A DNA stretch of 64,000 nt from JAIEPM01 sp964546815 (GTDB lineage Bacteria; Cyanobacteriota; Vampirovibrionia; Obscuribacterales; Obscuribacteraceae): the NCBI GenBank assembly GCA_964546815.1, contig CAZJLR010000011.1:71382-135381 (forward strand), read 5' to 3'. Under the pieces are notes generated by a model. That model saw nothing but the letters and a program-made list of their open reading frames with translations. It was not told where the DNA came from and made no database searches. Of the stretch, positions 8,559 through 17,626 are shown in pieces. Numbering within the stretch: position 1 is the first letter of the stretch; each line of letters begins with the position of its first letter. The position numbers were made by a program, and so were the translations under genes.

Positions 8559-8604
8559 CTGTAAAGGATCGGCTAAACTAATCAAAGTAAAACGAGACAT
8601 ATCC

Positions 8605-9237
8605 ATGACATTCAGTCGATCGTCTGCGACCGAGCAGATTAAACAGATTCTTTTAGACCGCATCCTCAACGGACATTACAAACCCGGCGAGCGTCTAATC
8701 GAACTACACATTGCAGACGAATTCAAAACCAGCCAAGCCCCGGTGAGGGAAGCCTTTCGCTACCTTGAAGCTTTGCGCGTGGTGGAAACAGAACCATATA
8801 AAGGAACGAAAGTCCGCGCAATTAGCCAGCAAGAGCTGGAAGAATCGTCGCAAGTGAGAGCAGCACTTGAAGAATTGGGCGCGCAACTTGCCGCACCACA
8901 TTTGAAAGACAATGTTGAAAGATTGGAAGAACAATCAAACAAATTCATGCACGCTGCGAAAGAGAAAAATGAGGATGAATATTCGCAGCACGATATTGAA
9001 TTTCATCGAATTATAATGGAAGAATCAAAAAATCATCTCTTGCTCAACATCTGGGAATCAGTCGTTTTGGAGAGCCGATTCCGTTTGACAGTGAAAAGTG
9101 TTGGCGAAAATAAATTGGAAGAATTTGGCAATGCACATCTGCCCGTTATGGAAGCCTTGCGCAAAGGCGACGGTAAAGCCGCAGGAAAGCTATTGAAGAA
9201 TTTGATTTGCAAATTCCATTTCTTGCATCAGGATTGA
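8605..9237 (+). CDS. GntR-family transcriptional regulator (FCD subfamily)
   Basis: A 210-residue protein. Residues ~8-70 are a GntR winged helix (LLDRILNGHYKPGERL, then SQAPVREAFRYLEALRVVE, the standard recognition helix). Residues ~80-205 are the all-helical FCD ligand domain, with its acidic and His residues (SQHDIEFHRIIMEES and NAHLPVMEALRKGD) arranged as in metal-binding FCD proteins. Such regulators usually sense small carboxylates. The ligand is not deducible. The twin palindromes 47-86 bases upstream make autoregulation, and control of the divergent membrane gene, likely. Confidence 0.9.
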   Translation: MTFSRSSATEQIKQILLDRILNGHYKPGERLIELHIADEFKTSQAPVREAFRYLEALRVVETEPYKGTKVRAISQQELEESSQVRAALEELGAQLAAPHLKDNVERLEEQSNKFMHAAKEKNEDEYSQHDIEFHRIIMEESKNHLLLNIWESVVLESRFRLTVKSVGENKLEEFGNAHLPVMEALRKGDGKAAGKLLKNLICKFHFLHQD

Positions 9238-9278
9238 AGACGCGATCGCAGAATCGACCAGATCGTTTTTATTCAAGA

Positions 9279-9968
9279 TTACTTCGAAAAACTAACTGTC
9301 TGAAATATCTTGGTTGCAGATGGCTGGCAGATTGCATTTGTGGAAATCAAAGCGAGCTCTTCGACGGCAAATTTGCTCTTAATTGAGAATTCGCTTTTAG
9401 CAAGCCTTTGCATAAACTCAGTAGATGGTTCTTCACTATAACGACAAATAGTGATGTTGCCGAACACCACATCGTTGCTGATATATTCCTTATCATCCGG
9501 AATTCCTGCCGCAACTAGCTCAGCTCTGAATTTGCGAACAAATTCCTTCAGCCGGGGCTCGCTGTAGGCTCTCAGAGCCAGACTTGTGGGCAGCTTTAGA
9601 AAGCCGTCAATCTCAAATTCAAATAAATGAAATTGCGTCGCGAGTACTTTGATTATTTCGGAGACTGCGTGCACATCATCCATACTAAATTTCGGAGGGT
9701 CGCTTATCGTTCTGATATTTTGCATTGTTAGGTGCAGGCTCTCTGCTGGGTAATAGAAATGCCCGCCAGCAGCAACCTTGAGCGGTTCAATAATCTCTTT
9801 CTCAATCGCGCTTGCCAGCGCCGAAGGCACGAAAGCTACACAAGTAAGACACAACCTGTTGTCACTTTCAAAATTGCTACTGAAGGGTACGGCCGAGCGA
9901 AGCGCAGCCCTTGATTCTAGCTTGTCCATGAGAGCAGACTGCGTTTGCCGATAAGACAGATCATCCAT
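9279..9968 (-). CDS. 2H phosphoesterase-like (2'-5' RNA ligase/CPDase) protein, second motif altered
   Basis: A 229-residue cytoplasmic protein, with ATG after GAAGG by seven bases. The strand-and-motif layout of the 2H superfamily is visible: a first His-x-Thr at His79-Leu-Thr81 (SLHLTMQNI) and the C-terminal counterpart in VVFGNITICRYS. There the catalytic His is replaced by Asn171 (N-x-T). Active 2H enzymes need both His residues to open 2',3'-cyclic phosphates or ligate RNA, so this copy is probably inactive, or binds ligand only. The surrounding beta-strands are family-like. It is divergent from the TPR-CHAT gene. Confidence 0.65.
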   Translation of the reverse strand: MDDLSYRQTQSALMDKLESRAALRSAVPFSSNFESDNRLCLTCVAFVPSALASAIEKEIIEPLKVAAGGHFYYPAESLHLTMQNIRTISDPPKFSMDDVHAVSEIIKVLATQFHLFEFEIDGFLKLPTSLALRAYSEPRLKEFVRKFRAELVAAGIPDDKEYISNDVVFGNITICRYSEEPSTEFMQRLAKSEFSIKSKFAVEELALISTNAICQPSATKIFQTVSFSK

Positions 9969-10032
9969 CAGGAAGCCTTCATAGTTAGTATCATCATTTT
10001 AGTCGAGTCACGCCCCGGCGCCAAAAGCAATT

Positions 10033-10065
10033 ATACCGAAACCTTCCAAAGGAAAGTTTCGGTAT
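10033..10065. other. Long intergenic hairpin
   Basis: A 15-bp stem with one mismatch and an AAA loop (TACCGAAACC and its complement at the base) lies between the divergent genes at 9968 and 10263. No T-run follows on either strand, so it is not a typical intrinsic terminator. It could be a leader structure of the minus-strand gene, or a dispersed palindromic element. Confidence 0.5.
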
Positions 10066-10194
10066 TGCATGTGTCCAAATTTGGATTAAAGATGCGCCGA
10101 ATCTTCAAATACGCGACGCAACTGAATACGCGCATACCCTATAACGCGGGCTACTTATCTTCAATCGACTAAGCAGTGAAGCATACAAATTTCT

Positions 10195-10203
10195 TGCTAT
10201 ACT
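10195..10203 (+). promoter_or_regulatory. Extended -10 promoter for the TPR-CHAT gene
   Basis: TG at 10195 and TATACT at 10198-10203 form an extended -10 element about 55 bases before the start codon. No good -35 is present, as is common for this promoter class. Confidence 0.4.
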
Positions 10204-10262
10204 CGTAGCGTCCTACGATGCAAAAGCCCTTCTAGCTGTAAGAGAACTATTATTTCTTGCGC

Positions 10263-12977
10263 ATGTTATATCAAGTCACAGTGAGCACCCGAAACACTGC
10301 AAGGACGCTGAGCCTATGCTTGATTAGCCTTATAGTCATCGCCGCAAATCCTGGATTACCAGCAGCACTTTGTGCAGAGTTGAAAGAAGAACAATCTCTG
10401 CCTACAAGCAAAAATACAGCAGCAAGTGAAGCGGAGCTAACAGCTCAAGTAGTCAAATTGATCAGACAATGCAAGTATAGCGATAGCATCCCTGTTGCAA
10501 AATCATTGGTTGAGGTTTGCGAGAAACATTATGGTGCGGATAGCGAGGTAGTTGCTACAGTTCTGCAGAACTTAGGATTTCTATATCAGCAATTAGGTGA
10601 ATACTCAAAAGCAGAGCCGATTTACCTGAAGGCACTTGCAATTCGCGAAAAGACGCTGGGTCCCCAGGCTGCTGACGTAGCACTCTCGCTCAACAATCTG
10701 GCGTTGTTATATCAAGACGAAGGTGACTACACACACGCAGAACAATTTTACTTGCGGGCTTTGAAAATAAAAGAAACCATATATGGTGCAGAAAGTTTAG
10801 AAATAGCAACTCCATTAAATAATTTGGCAACCTTGTACAAATATCGTGGAGAATTCACCAAAGCAGAGCCTATTTTCAAAACAGTTCTTTCTATTTACTC
10901 CAAGTCAATTCCTGCCGACGACCCGCGAATAGCCACAGTGCAAAACAACCTCGCAGGTGTCTATCGTGAACAAGGTAACCTAGCAGATGCAGAAAGCCTG
11001 TACTTGCAACTGAAAGCTGCCGATGACAAAACACTCGCAGAAGATCATCCAGACCGGGCGCGAGATAGAAACAATCTGGGACTCTTATATTTTGAACAAG
11101 GAAGATATGAGGAAGCCGAAGCACATTTGATTGAGGCTCTGACAATCCGCGAGCATATTCTTGGAATGCAACACCCAGATTTGATTCCAGTTCTAGAAAA
11201 CCTTGCAATTCTCTACCTTGCAAAAAATGATCTACAACGCGCTATCGCATTTCAAACAAGAGCAAATGACGTAAGCGAACAAAACATCAGCATGATGATG
11301 AGCAATGGCACAGAAAATCAAAAGCGGCTATATATCGAATCTCTGGAGAATCAGCTCGATGCTACGATTTCACTAAATCTAAAATATGGGCTGGACAACA
11401 AAGCAGCCACAGAACTTGCACTGAGGACAATCCTGCTTCGCAAAGGAAGGGTTCTTGATGAAATGAGCGAGCAGGCATTAGTGCTTAGTAAACATCTCAG
11501 TTCATCAGATAGCAAAATTCTCGAAGAGTTATCTGCCACACGTTCGCAGCGTTCAGATCTGTTATTGCATGCCGGCGAGAGAATTGCACAGACAGAATAC
11601 TTGAAAAAAATCACAGGGTTACGTGAAAGAGAAGAACAACTTGAGAATGAACTCAGCGCCCATAGCGCACTATTCCGAACACAGCATCAGGCAGTGACAA
11701 TAGCCAAAGTGCAAATGGCTATACCGCAAAATGCTGCACTAATTGAGTTTGTGAAATTCAGGGTTATCGACGCCAAAGCAAAAAGTAAGGCAGAGAGATT
11801 CGGACAACTGCATTATGCAGCCTATATTTTGTGCAACGATGCCGAAATAAAAGCAGTAGACCTTGGTGAGGCTGAGCCAATCGACAAAGCACTGGGCGAG
11901 CTGCGCCAAATGCTTTGCGATGTCCAGAGTAAAGAAGTAAAAGCAAAAGCACAGCAACTAAATGAGCTGCTATTTGGACAACTGGAGACCACGCTAGCAA
12001 AGAAAGAATCGCTAATTCTCAGTCCAGACAAAGATTTGAACCTCATTCCTTTCGAGACACTGGTCAATAAAAACGATAAGTTCCTGATTGAAACACATGA
12101 ACTGTGTTACCTGAGCAGCGGGCGCGACCTATTGAGATTTGAAACACAAACTCAAAGCCAGAAGGACGCAGTTATCATTGCAAATCCTAATTTTGATATG
12201 ACCGAAAACGGCAGTGGAAAAGCAAATACTAAAGCAAAAACACCAATCAACTATCAAGATTACTCGCTAAAACCGTTTTTCGCACTTGCAGGCACAGCCT
12301 ATGAGGCAAAGATGATTACGAATTTCCTTGCACCAGTTAAAGTGCTAAGCGGAAACGATGCCACCGAAGCAGCAGTAAAGAAGCTGGAAAAACCGAGAAT
12401 TCTGCACATGGCTACTCACGGATTCTTCCTGCCAAATACATCGCCTAAAGGTACCCCAACAAAAGCACCAGGACCGAATTCAATCATGCTCGCAAGCAAG
12501 AGGTCTATTGAAGTAGTGCCTCGCCTGGGTGTAAATACAGTGCCACCTCTAAATCCACTCTTGCGCTCAGGACTTGTATTAGCAGGAGCGAATTTTGGAC
12601 ACAGCGGACCTATGCAAGATGGTATTTTGACTGCTCTTGAAGTATCAGGGCTTGACCTCTGGGGTACGAAACTGGTCACATTATCAGCCTGCGAATCAGG
12701 CTTGGGAGAATTGAGTTCGAGCGAAGGAGTTTACGGCTTGCGTCGCGCTTTCATAATTGCTGGCGCCGAGTCGGAAGTAATTAGCTTATGGTCAGTCTCA
12801 GATTTAGCAACAGCCATGTTAATGACAGAATTTTATAAGCGGCTGAACGCAGGTGATGGCAGAGCCGCAGCACTGCGGCAGGCACAATTAAACTTATTGA
12901 AATTAAACGCCACAAAACACCCACATTATTGGGCCGCATTCATTCCGCTAGGCAACTGGAAACCGCTAAATAAATGA
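10263..12977 (+). CDS. Exported TPR-CHAT (caspase-like) protein
   Basis: ATG 10263 is chosen. A TTG two codons earlier is equally open and slightly better placed from the weak AAGAGA. The protein is 904 residues. A signal peptide occupies ~1-36 (TLSLCLISLIVIAA, then PAALCA). Residues ~80-340 hold six or seven kinesin-light-chain-type 42-residue TPRs (LNNLALLYQDEGDYTHAEQFY). A helical linker spans ~340-560. The C-terminal ~300 residues are a CHAT domain with the caspase-type dyad His719 (HMATHGFF) and Cys810 (TLSACESGLGE), and the terminal HYWAAFIPLGNW signature. CHAT proteins of this layout are abundant in cyanobacteria and relatives. Many are proteases activated through their TPR region. The signal peptide would put this one outside the cytoplasm. 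No substrate is identifiable nearby. Confidence 0.9.
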   Translation: MLYQVTVSTRNTARTLSLCLISLIVIAANPGLPAALCAELKEEQSLPTSKNTAASEAELTAQVVKLIRQCKYSDSIPVAKSLVEVCEKHYGADSEVVATVLQNLGFLYQQLGEYSKAEPIYLKALAIREKTLGPQAADVALSLNNLALLYQDEGDYTHAEQFYLRALKIKETIYGAESLEIATPLNNLATLYKYRGEFTKAEPIFKTVLSIYSKSIPADDPRIATVQNNLAGVYREQGNLADAESLYLQLKAADDKTLAEDHPDRARDRNNLGLLYFEQGRYEEAEAHLIEALTIREHILGMQHPDLIPVLENLAILYLAKNDLQRAIAFQTRANDVSEQNISMMMSNGTENQKRLYIESLENQLDATISLNLKYGLDNKAATELALRTILLRKGRVLDEMSEQALVLSKHLSSSDSKILEELSATRSQRSDLLLHAGERIAQTEYLKKITGLREREEQLENELSAHSALFRTQHQAVTIAKVQMAIPQNAALIEFVKFRVIDAKAKSKAERFGQLHYAAYILCNDAEIKAVDLGEAEPIDKALGELRQMLCDVQSKEVKAKAQQLNELLFGQLETTLAKKESLILSPDKDLNLIPFETLVNKNDKFLIETHELCYLSSGRDLLRFETQTQSQKDAVIIANPNFDMTENGSGKANTKAKTPINYQDYSLKPFFALAGTAYEAKMITNFLAPVKVLSGNDATEAAVKKLEKPRILHMATHGFFLPNTSPKGTPTKAPGPNSIMLASKRSIEVVPRLGVNTVPPLNPLLRSGLVLAGANFGHSGPMQDGILTALEVSGLDLWGTKLVTLSACESGLGELSSSEGVYGLRRAFIIAGAESEVISLWSVSDLATAMLMTEFYKRLNAGDGRAAALRQAQLNLLKLNATKHPHYWAAFIPLGNWKPLNK

Positions 12978-13068
12978 AGTTGAGACTTAGTGTGCTAGTC
13001 TAGTGGCATTTTGCTCTTAAGCAGCAAATTTGTGCCAGGCGAAACTATCTGAAACAGGAACATTGAAG

Positions 13069-13851
13069 ATGAACAGCGCAACGTCAATAAAAGGGTTAAC
13101 AAACTTATGTGCTAAGCGTAAATTTGCGCTGATCTTAACGACCTTAGGCATTCTTCTCTCTCTTCCAAACTCATCAATGGCCGCTGAGCCGAGTAATCCA
13201 GTTCTCACAAAAGCCGATCGTGCCACCGCAAATGGTTCTGCGCGCATCGGCGTAAATTTGGGAAAAGTATGCTGCGTGCTTACTTCAATTCAGACGCGGG
13301 TGCAGCTAGAGCCAGACAAATGGGTTGGCGAAGATGAAGCCAGCAATTGGATGACCTGGCTTACAGCATTTGACGACAACCTTTACGACAGATGGACGAA
13401 AAACGCACCATCAAACTCACAAGAAACAGTCGGCATTCGCATTAACCCCGACAGCAGCGTTGACATCACAAATAATACATTTTTCCCCGACAAGGACGAA
13501 AAGGGGCCAAACGCCCAATCGGACTTCGAAGCTGCTATTGCAAAATCGCTAAACGAAACACTCAAAATGGCAAAAGCAATGCCCGTCACCAAAAACAAAC
13601 TGAAAGAAGTCCACATGTCTCTCACATTCATGCGCGATCTCAAAGCAGTTCCGCGCATAGGAAAAAATGACTTCGGCTTTGTAGCCGTCGTCGGCGAGAA
13701 AGACTACATAACAGTTTATGAGCGCACAAGTGATGATGGTCGTTTTCCAGGCATCCAGATATTGACTAACATTGATGACGCAGGAAAAGTGGTGCCCTTA
13801 GAGCAGGCGGCTTTTGATCAAAAGGTTGCCGAGACAGAGAAAGCACCATAA
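13069..13851 (+). CDS. Exported TonB-C-like protein of unknown function
   Basis: The ATG at 13069, nine bases after AGGA, is preferred over an upstream TTG at 13030. The protein is 260 residues with a signal peptide (FALILTTLGILLSLPNSSMAA). The mature part contains a segment of the TonB/TolA C-terminal type: an N-terminal helix with a Trp, then VGIRINPDSSVDI, where a strand carries the Asp-Ser turn seen in energy transducers, then a helix with Ala/Leu. There is no TonB proline-rich linker or membrane anchor. A second short protein of similar layout lies at 23116. The assignment is by eye and weak. Confidence 0.6.
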   Translation: MNSATSIKGLTNLCAKRKFALILTTLGILLSLPNSSMAAEPSNPVLTKADRATANGSARIGVNLGKVCCVLTSIQTRVQLEPDKWVGEDEASNWMTWLTAFDDNLYDRWTKNAPSNSQETVGIRINPDSSVDITNNTFFPDKDEKGPNAQSDFEAAIAKSLNETLKMAKAMPVTKNKLKEVHMSLTFMRDLKAVPRIGKNDFGFVAVVGEKDYITVYERTSDDGRFPGIQILTNIDDAGKVVPLEQAAFDQKVAETEKAP

Positions 13852-13941
13852 GCAATCACGTTTGCTAATCAAAAGTTGAACCGCTAAAAATTGAGATTGT
13901 GATTCTCATGATGTTTCACTCTTACCTTGCATAAAACGAAA

Positions 13942-13959
13942 GGAGAGCTTTCGCTCCCC
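13942..13959. terminator. Convergent hairpin terminator
   Basis: A GGAGAGC / GCTCCCC stem of seven pairs with one mismatch and a TTTC loop is flanked by A-rich and T-rich tracts, so it could end transcripts from both convergent genes (13851 and 13991). Confidence 0.5.
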
Positions 13960-13990
13960 TCTTGTTTGCATTTTGGCTATCAATCAAAAC

Positions 13991-14494
13991 TTAGCTGAAC
14001 AAGTTAGCGTCACGAGCTGAGGCAACGAGCCAGTTGATGCATCCTGGTGTTGCAAGCCCACCAGTTACACCGGCGCCGCCCCAGAGAACACGCTTCATTG
14101 CATCTTGCGTTCCTGCTGCCATGTGCATGAAGCCCATGATCATTGTTGGTCCACCCCAGGCGATACCGAGAATTTCCATACCGTTAGCAATGATATTGAG
14201 CAAAGCTTCCAAGTTGGCGAGGTTGTTGACGCGGACAGTACCTGCGGTATTAACACCTTGAATTACGGTGGCATCTGCGCCTTGTGGTCCTATCGTACCG
14301 TTCGTAGCGCCTTGCAACATTGGAGCTGCAGTGCTTCCGCCTTGCTGTGTTTGCGAACCGGTGTAATTGCCGGTGTTATTTGTTTGTGCGCCAGTGTCTG
14401 CGGTGGAGTCAAATGCATCTTGAGCAAGCGCAGGTCCAGCCAGGGACAATACTACTGCTGATGCCATGGTAACTTGAGCTAACTTCTTAAACAT
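13991..14494 (-). CDS. Small exported two-helix membrane protein, VirB2/TrbC-like
   Basis: A 167-residue protein with ATG eight bases after GGAG. A clear signal peptide ends at ALA-QD (residue ~25). A ~50-residue Asn/Thr/Gln/Gly-rich spacer follows, then two hydrophobic segments (LLNIIANGMEILGIAWGGPTM and LWGGAGVTGGLATPG) separated by a short basic loop (AMKRV). This layout and size match TrbC/VirB2 pilin-like subunits of type IV secretion. No other virB genes are present, so the assignment rests on topology. It could equally be a Gly-rich porin-like or holin-like peptide. Confidence 0.5.
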   Translation of the reverse strand: MFKKLAQVTMASAVVLSLAGPALAQDAFDSTADTGAQTNNTGNYTGSQTQQGGSTAAPMLQGATNGTIGPQGADATVIQGVNTAGTVRVNNLANLEALLNIIANGMEILGIAWGGPTMIMGFMHMAAGTQDAMKRVLWGGAGVTGGLATPGCINWLVASARDANLFS

Positions 14495-15112
14495 GATTGA
14501 AAACTCCGTTGAAATGAAAAATTGATTGGACCGATTTAGTAAATTTGGTTTTGAATTTGTTCGTTTTCTTCGAACTATTCCTCAACCGATTTTTTTCAAC
14601 GTTTAGGCGGGACAAAATTGGATCATGACTTTAGTCATACCCTGACTTCCTGTTGAGGGGACCAAATTTCCCCACAAGCCCTGTCAGCGCAACGGAAGAC
14701 GGTGAAAAATGAGCCAAGATCAAGAACATTGAGTAAGCCGTGATGTGCTCTATTTAATATTAGAACCACCGATTTTACGTAAAAGAGGCATTATTCCCCA
14801 GCTTTACCCCCCAAAACACACGGCACAAAAGGGTTTCAGGCTGAGCAAGCTTTGCGGTCAGAGAAGCGACGAAATATGAGCAACATTAATCACTATATAT
14901 CGAACAGATTACAAAAGAGTCATTGTTCGAGTTTTGGGCACACAAAATGACGATGAAGTAGGCTGAGTGGGGGATACCGGGATTTGTTATCAACTGTTAT
15001 AATCGCGCGAGGTTGGGCGATTAAATTTTCTCGGAGTAAATTGACCTAAGCACAAGAAATACTCGTATCCCTGTCTCACGCCAGTTTTCCGGCAAATCCA
15101 CAGATTCCCACA
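14495..15112. other. Gene-free divergent intergenic region with promoter-like elements
   Basis: No coding frame or RNA gene is supported in this 618-base stretch. It holds an inverted repeat ATGACT-TT-AGTCAT at 14625-14638, about 130 bases upstream of the VirB2-like gene, and an extended -10 (TGTTATAAT, 14995-15003) facing the TPR gene at 15113. A short GGGGA/TCCCC hairpin lies near 14656-14672. Confidence 0.5.
14995..15003 (+). promoter_or_regulatory. Extended -10 promoter for the membrane TPR gene
   Basis: TGTTATAAT carries a perfect TATAAT (14998-15003) with the upstream TG. It leaves a leader of roughly 100 bases to the ATG at 15113, or about 190 to the alternative ATG at 15197. Confidence 0.45.
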
Positions 15113-17626
15113 ATGCGGACTCTACGATGGACAAGAGGGGGGAATCTACGTAAAGTCAAAGTACTCGACAACACAATTGTCTGGCAGCGGGAATCAATGA
15201 CGGCATCAATGAACACACAGCCTCAAATGGCAGCTATCTCTAATGTGCAATCGTTTGTGCCTGATTTCACGGTGCAGATTGTAAAAGAGTCAGCGCCTAG
15301 CGATCCTCTTCTAGACGCCGTGTTCAAGACTCTCGAGTGTGGTACCAGAGCTGGTCGTATGGGAGGCATCGTTCCCATAAGCCCCGCAAAACTCGGTTCT
15401 AAGCTAAAACCACTCAGTGCTGAGCTCAGCGAGCAACTTACTGAGTTTACTCGCAGCGAGCAAGGCGCCCGCTGTCAAAAGCTTTTGGGTCATTTAGACA
15501 TCCAGAAATCAGAGACTTACCCAATTTCCAAAGATTTGGAAATTGGACCAAGCCGCATAGTCGTGCAAGAGCAAGTGCAGACCGTTCTGGCTCTGCAAGT
15601 GTTGTTTCAAGGTCTAGAAGGTGGAGCTAAGGCTGGCCGAATGAAGGGGATTGTGCCCCTCTCATCTTCGAACTTAGCTTCGAAATTGAATCCACTCAAT
15701 CACGAATTGTGCCAACAAATCGACGAATTTGTCCGCAGCGAGCAAGGGGCTCGTTGTCAGAGGCTTTTGGGCTATTCTGAAATTCAAAAAGCAGAGACTT
15801 ATCCAATTTCCGAAAATTTGGAAAAGGCTCCCACACCGATTACAGAAACAGACCTGGCTTTAATCAAAGCACTGGTTATCAGGCATGAAGCGAAAGCAGC
15901 GGCTAGAGCCGCCGAGACGAAAGCCAATGAAATATGGGTGCAACAGCAGTTCCGCAAATCTCAGGCGCAAGCGATTTCGCAGCCGATCGTCACAAAAGCT
16001 CCGAAAGAAAGCAATGTAAGACAGCTTGAGGCTCGCAGCCCGAAAGAAAAACTCCTTCGACACGCAATCATGTGCGTAGCAAACGTTTGCTTGCTGATTT
16101 CATGTGCGGCAGAAATACTCCACCTGGTTAACAGACAGTCAGAGCAGCATACTGCGATGCAAAAACTTGCGGCGGGTGATTTGCCTGCTGCCAAAATTTG
16201 CTACGAGAAAATTATTCAATCACAACCGCAGAATTGGGAAGCATACCTTGGGCACGCTGCAGCCATTCCTAACGATTATGCGAAACAAGTATCTGATTAC
16301 AATCATGTCTTAGCCCTTAAGCCTGGCGAATCGCACGCAACTTTTGGACTAGCGAAGTCATACTATGAGCTTGGTGATTATAAGAGTGCGATTGGTTTTG
16401 CCAATAGAGCATACGCACAAAGCCCAAAATCAGAGCCTTTGGAAATCAAAGCAAAAAGCTTGATGCGTCTCCAAAAGTTTGATGATGCTAGTAAAGTCTT
16501 CAAGCAAATTCTTGCTACACCGGCTAAGCATAGTGCCGAACAATATTACATGCTTGCTTCTTGCCAGAAAGAGCTGGGCAACCACAAACAACAAACAGAG
16601 TACTTGCGCAAAGCATTGGCAGTTGCTCCAAAAAATATTGGCTACCTGAATGAGCTAGCAACAGTGTTGGCGGCCGACAACAAATTCAACGACGCCAAAT
16701 CGACATTGCAGAGAGCAATTGCGATGAATTCAAATGATCCTAAGTTGCATGTTCAGTTGGCAAAAGTTTTCACCCAAATGAAGGCTCCAGACAATGCCAT
16801 TCATGAGTTGAGTCAAGCCATCGATCGCGGCATTGCATCAAAGGCTGATATTCTGCAGCAACGTGCATCCTTGTATTATTCGGTGAATAACTTCAGTTAT
16901 GCAATGGCTGATGTGGACGATGCTATCGCAATTAAGCCGGCAGACAAATCACTGCTGCAAATGCGCCAACGCATTGTAAATCAGTTGGCGATCACCAAGG
17001 CAGGCTTAGACAGACAATTAGCTAGAAGCAATCGTGATTCAAGCTCGAAACAAGTGGCAGAGATTCTGGCACCTACGACTAAGCTCTCCACAGATTCACC
17101 AGTAACTGCATCGAGCACATCCAGTGACTCACAATCTCAACAAATGGTGCTGAAAGCTTACAAACACATCAAGAGCGGCGACTTCAAATCTGCAATCCCG
17201 TTGCTGAAAACAGCCGTCAAGATTGACCCTGAGAATTCTCAAGCTCATCGCTATTTAGCATTCTCATACCTGCATACAGGTATGGTGACACAAGCACTTA
17301 GCCATTCCAAACAGGTTGTAGACCTGGGCACAGAGCAGCCGCACGATTTCTTCTCACTGGCTGAAGCGCATTTTTATGATGGCAAACCTCAGGAAGCAAT
17401 CAAGTTTTATCGTGATGCGTTGCGACTCAATCCACTGTATGCAGAAGCGAGAATGGGCGCAGTTAGAAGCCTTATCGCTCTAGGTAAAGTACAAGAAGCT
17501 AAGTCAGTTTGCCAGGACGCTGCTTACAACTCGCGTTCTGAAAAGACTAAGTCTCAATTTATGAAAATGCTCAACGATATAAATACCAAAAATCAGATTG
17601 CCAGCTCACATAGTTTTGGTAGCTAG
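15113..17626 (+). CDS. Membrane TPR protein with duplicated 94-residue N-terminal domain
   Basis: 837 residues from ATG 15113. An in-frame ATG at 15197, closely preceded by GGGA, may be the true start. Residues ~64-145 and ~158-239 are two copies of the same domain with an exact 94-residue offset: the motif RAGRMGGIVP / KAGRMKGIVP at 79 and 173, SEQGAR at 115 and 209, and ETYPIS at 134 and 228. I do not recognise this domain. A single membrane helix follows at ~318-338 (IMCVANVCLLISCAAEILHL), then ten or more TPRs to the C-terminus, interrupted by a Ser/Thr-rich linker at ~640-680. Topology suggests a cytoplasmic N-terminal duplicated domain and extracytoplasmic TPRs. The stop overlaps the stop of the convergent desaturase gene by four bases. 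Confidence 0.85.
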   Translation: MRTLRWTRGGNLRKVKVLDNTIVWQRESMTASMNTQPQMAAISNVQSFVPDFTVQIVKESAPSDPLLDAVFKTLECGTRAGRMGGIVPISPAKLGSKLKPLSAELSEQLTEFTRSEQGARCQKLLGHLDIQKSETYPISKDLEIGPSRIVVQEQVQTVLALQVLFQGLEGGAKAGRMKGIVPLSSSNLASKLNPLNHELCQQIDEFVRSEQGARCQRLLGYSEIQKAETYPISENLEKAPTPITETDLALIKALVIRHEAKAAARAAETKANEIWVQQQFRKSQAQAISQPIVTKAPKESNVRQLEARSPKEKLLRHAIMCVANVCLLISCAAEILHLVNRQSEQHTAMQKLAAGDLPAAKICYEKIIQSQPQNWEAYLGHAAAIPNDYAKQVSDYNHVLALKPGESHATFGLAKSYYELGDYKSAIGFANRAYAQSPKSEPLEIKAKSLMRLQKFDDASKVFKQILATPAKHSAEQYYMLASCQKELGNHKQQTEYLRKALAVAPKNIGYLNELATVLAADNKFNDAKSTLQRAIAMNSNDPKLHVQLAKVFTQMKAPDNAIHELSQAIDRGIASKADILQQRASLYYSVNNFSYAMADVDDAIAIKPADKSLLQMRQRIVNQLAITKAGLDRQLARSNRDSSSKQVAEILAPTTKLSTDSPVTASSTSSDSQSQQMVLKAYKHIKSGDFKSAIPLLKTAVKIDPENSQAHRYLAFSYLHTGMVTQALSHSKQVVDLGTEQPHDFFSLAEAHFYDGKPQEAIKFYRDALRLNPLYAEARMGAVRSLIALGKVQEAKSVCQDAAYNSRSEKTKSQFMKMLNDINTKNQIASSHSFGS
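15302..15832 (+). repeat. Two diverged 282-bp coding direct repeats
   Basis: The N-terminal domain of the membrane TPR protein is duplicated with a 94-codon period. Blocks such as GCTGGTCG/GCTGGCCG ATG and the SEQGAR codons line up in both copies, indicating internal tandem duplication followed by divergence. Confidence 0.8.

Noticed and set aside
9945..10172. 75-codon plus-strand frame across the divergent gap at 10 kb
   Set aside because: Runs through the long hairpin and has no start signal. Taken as non-coding.
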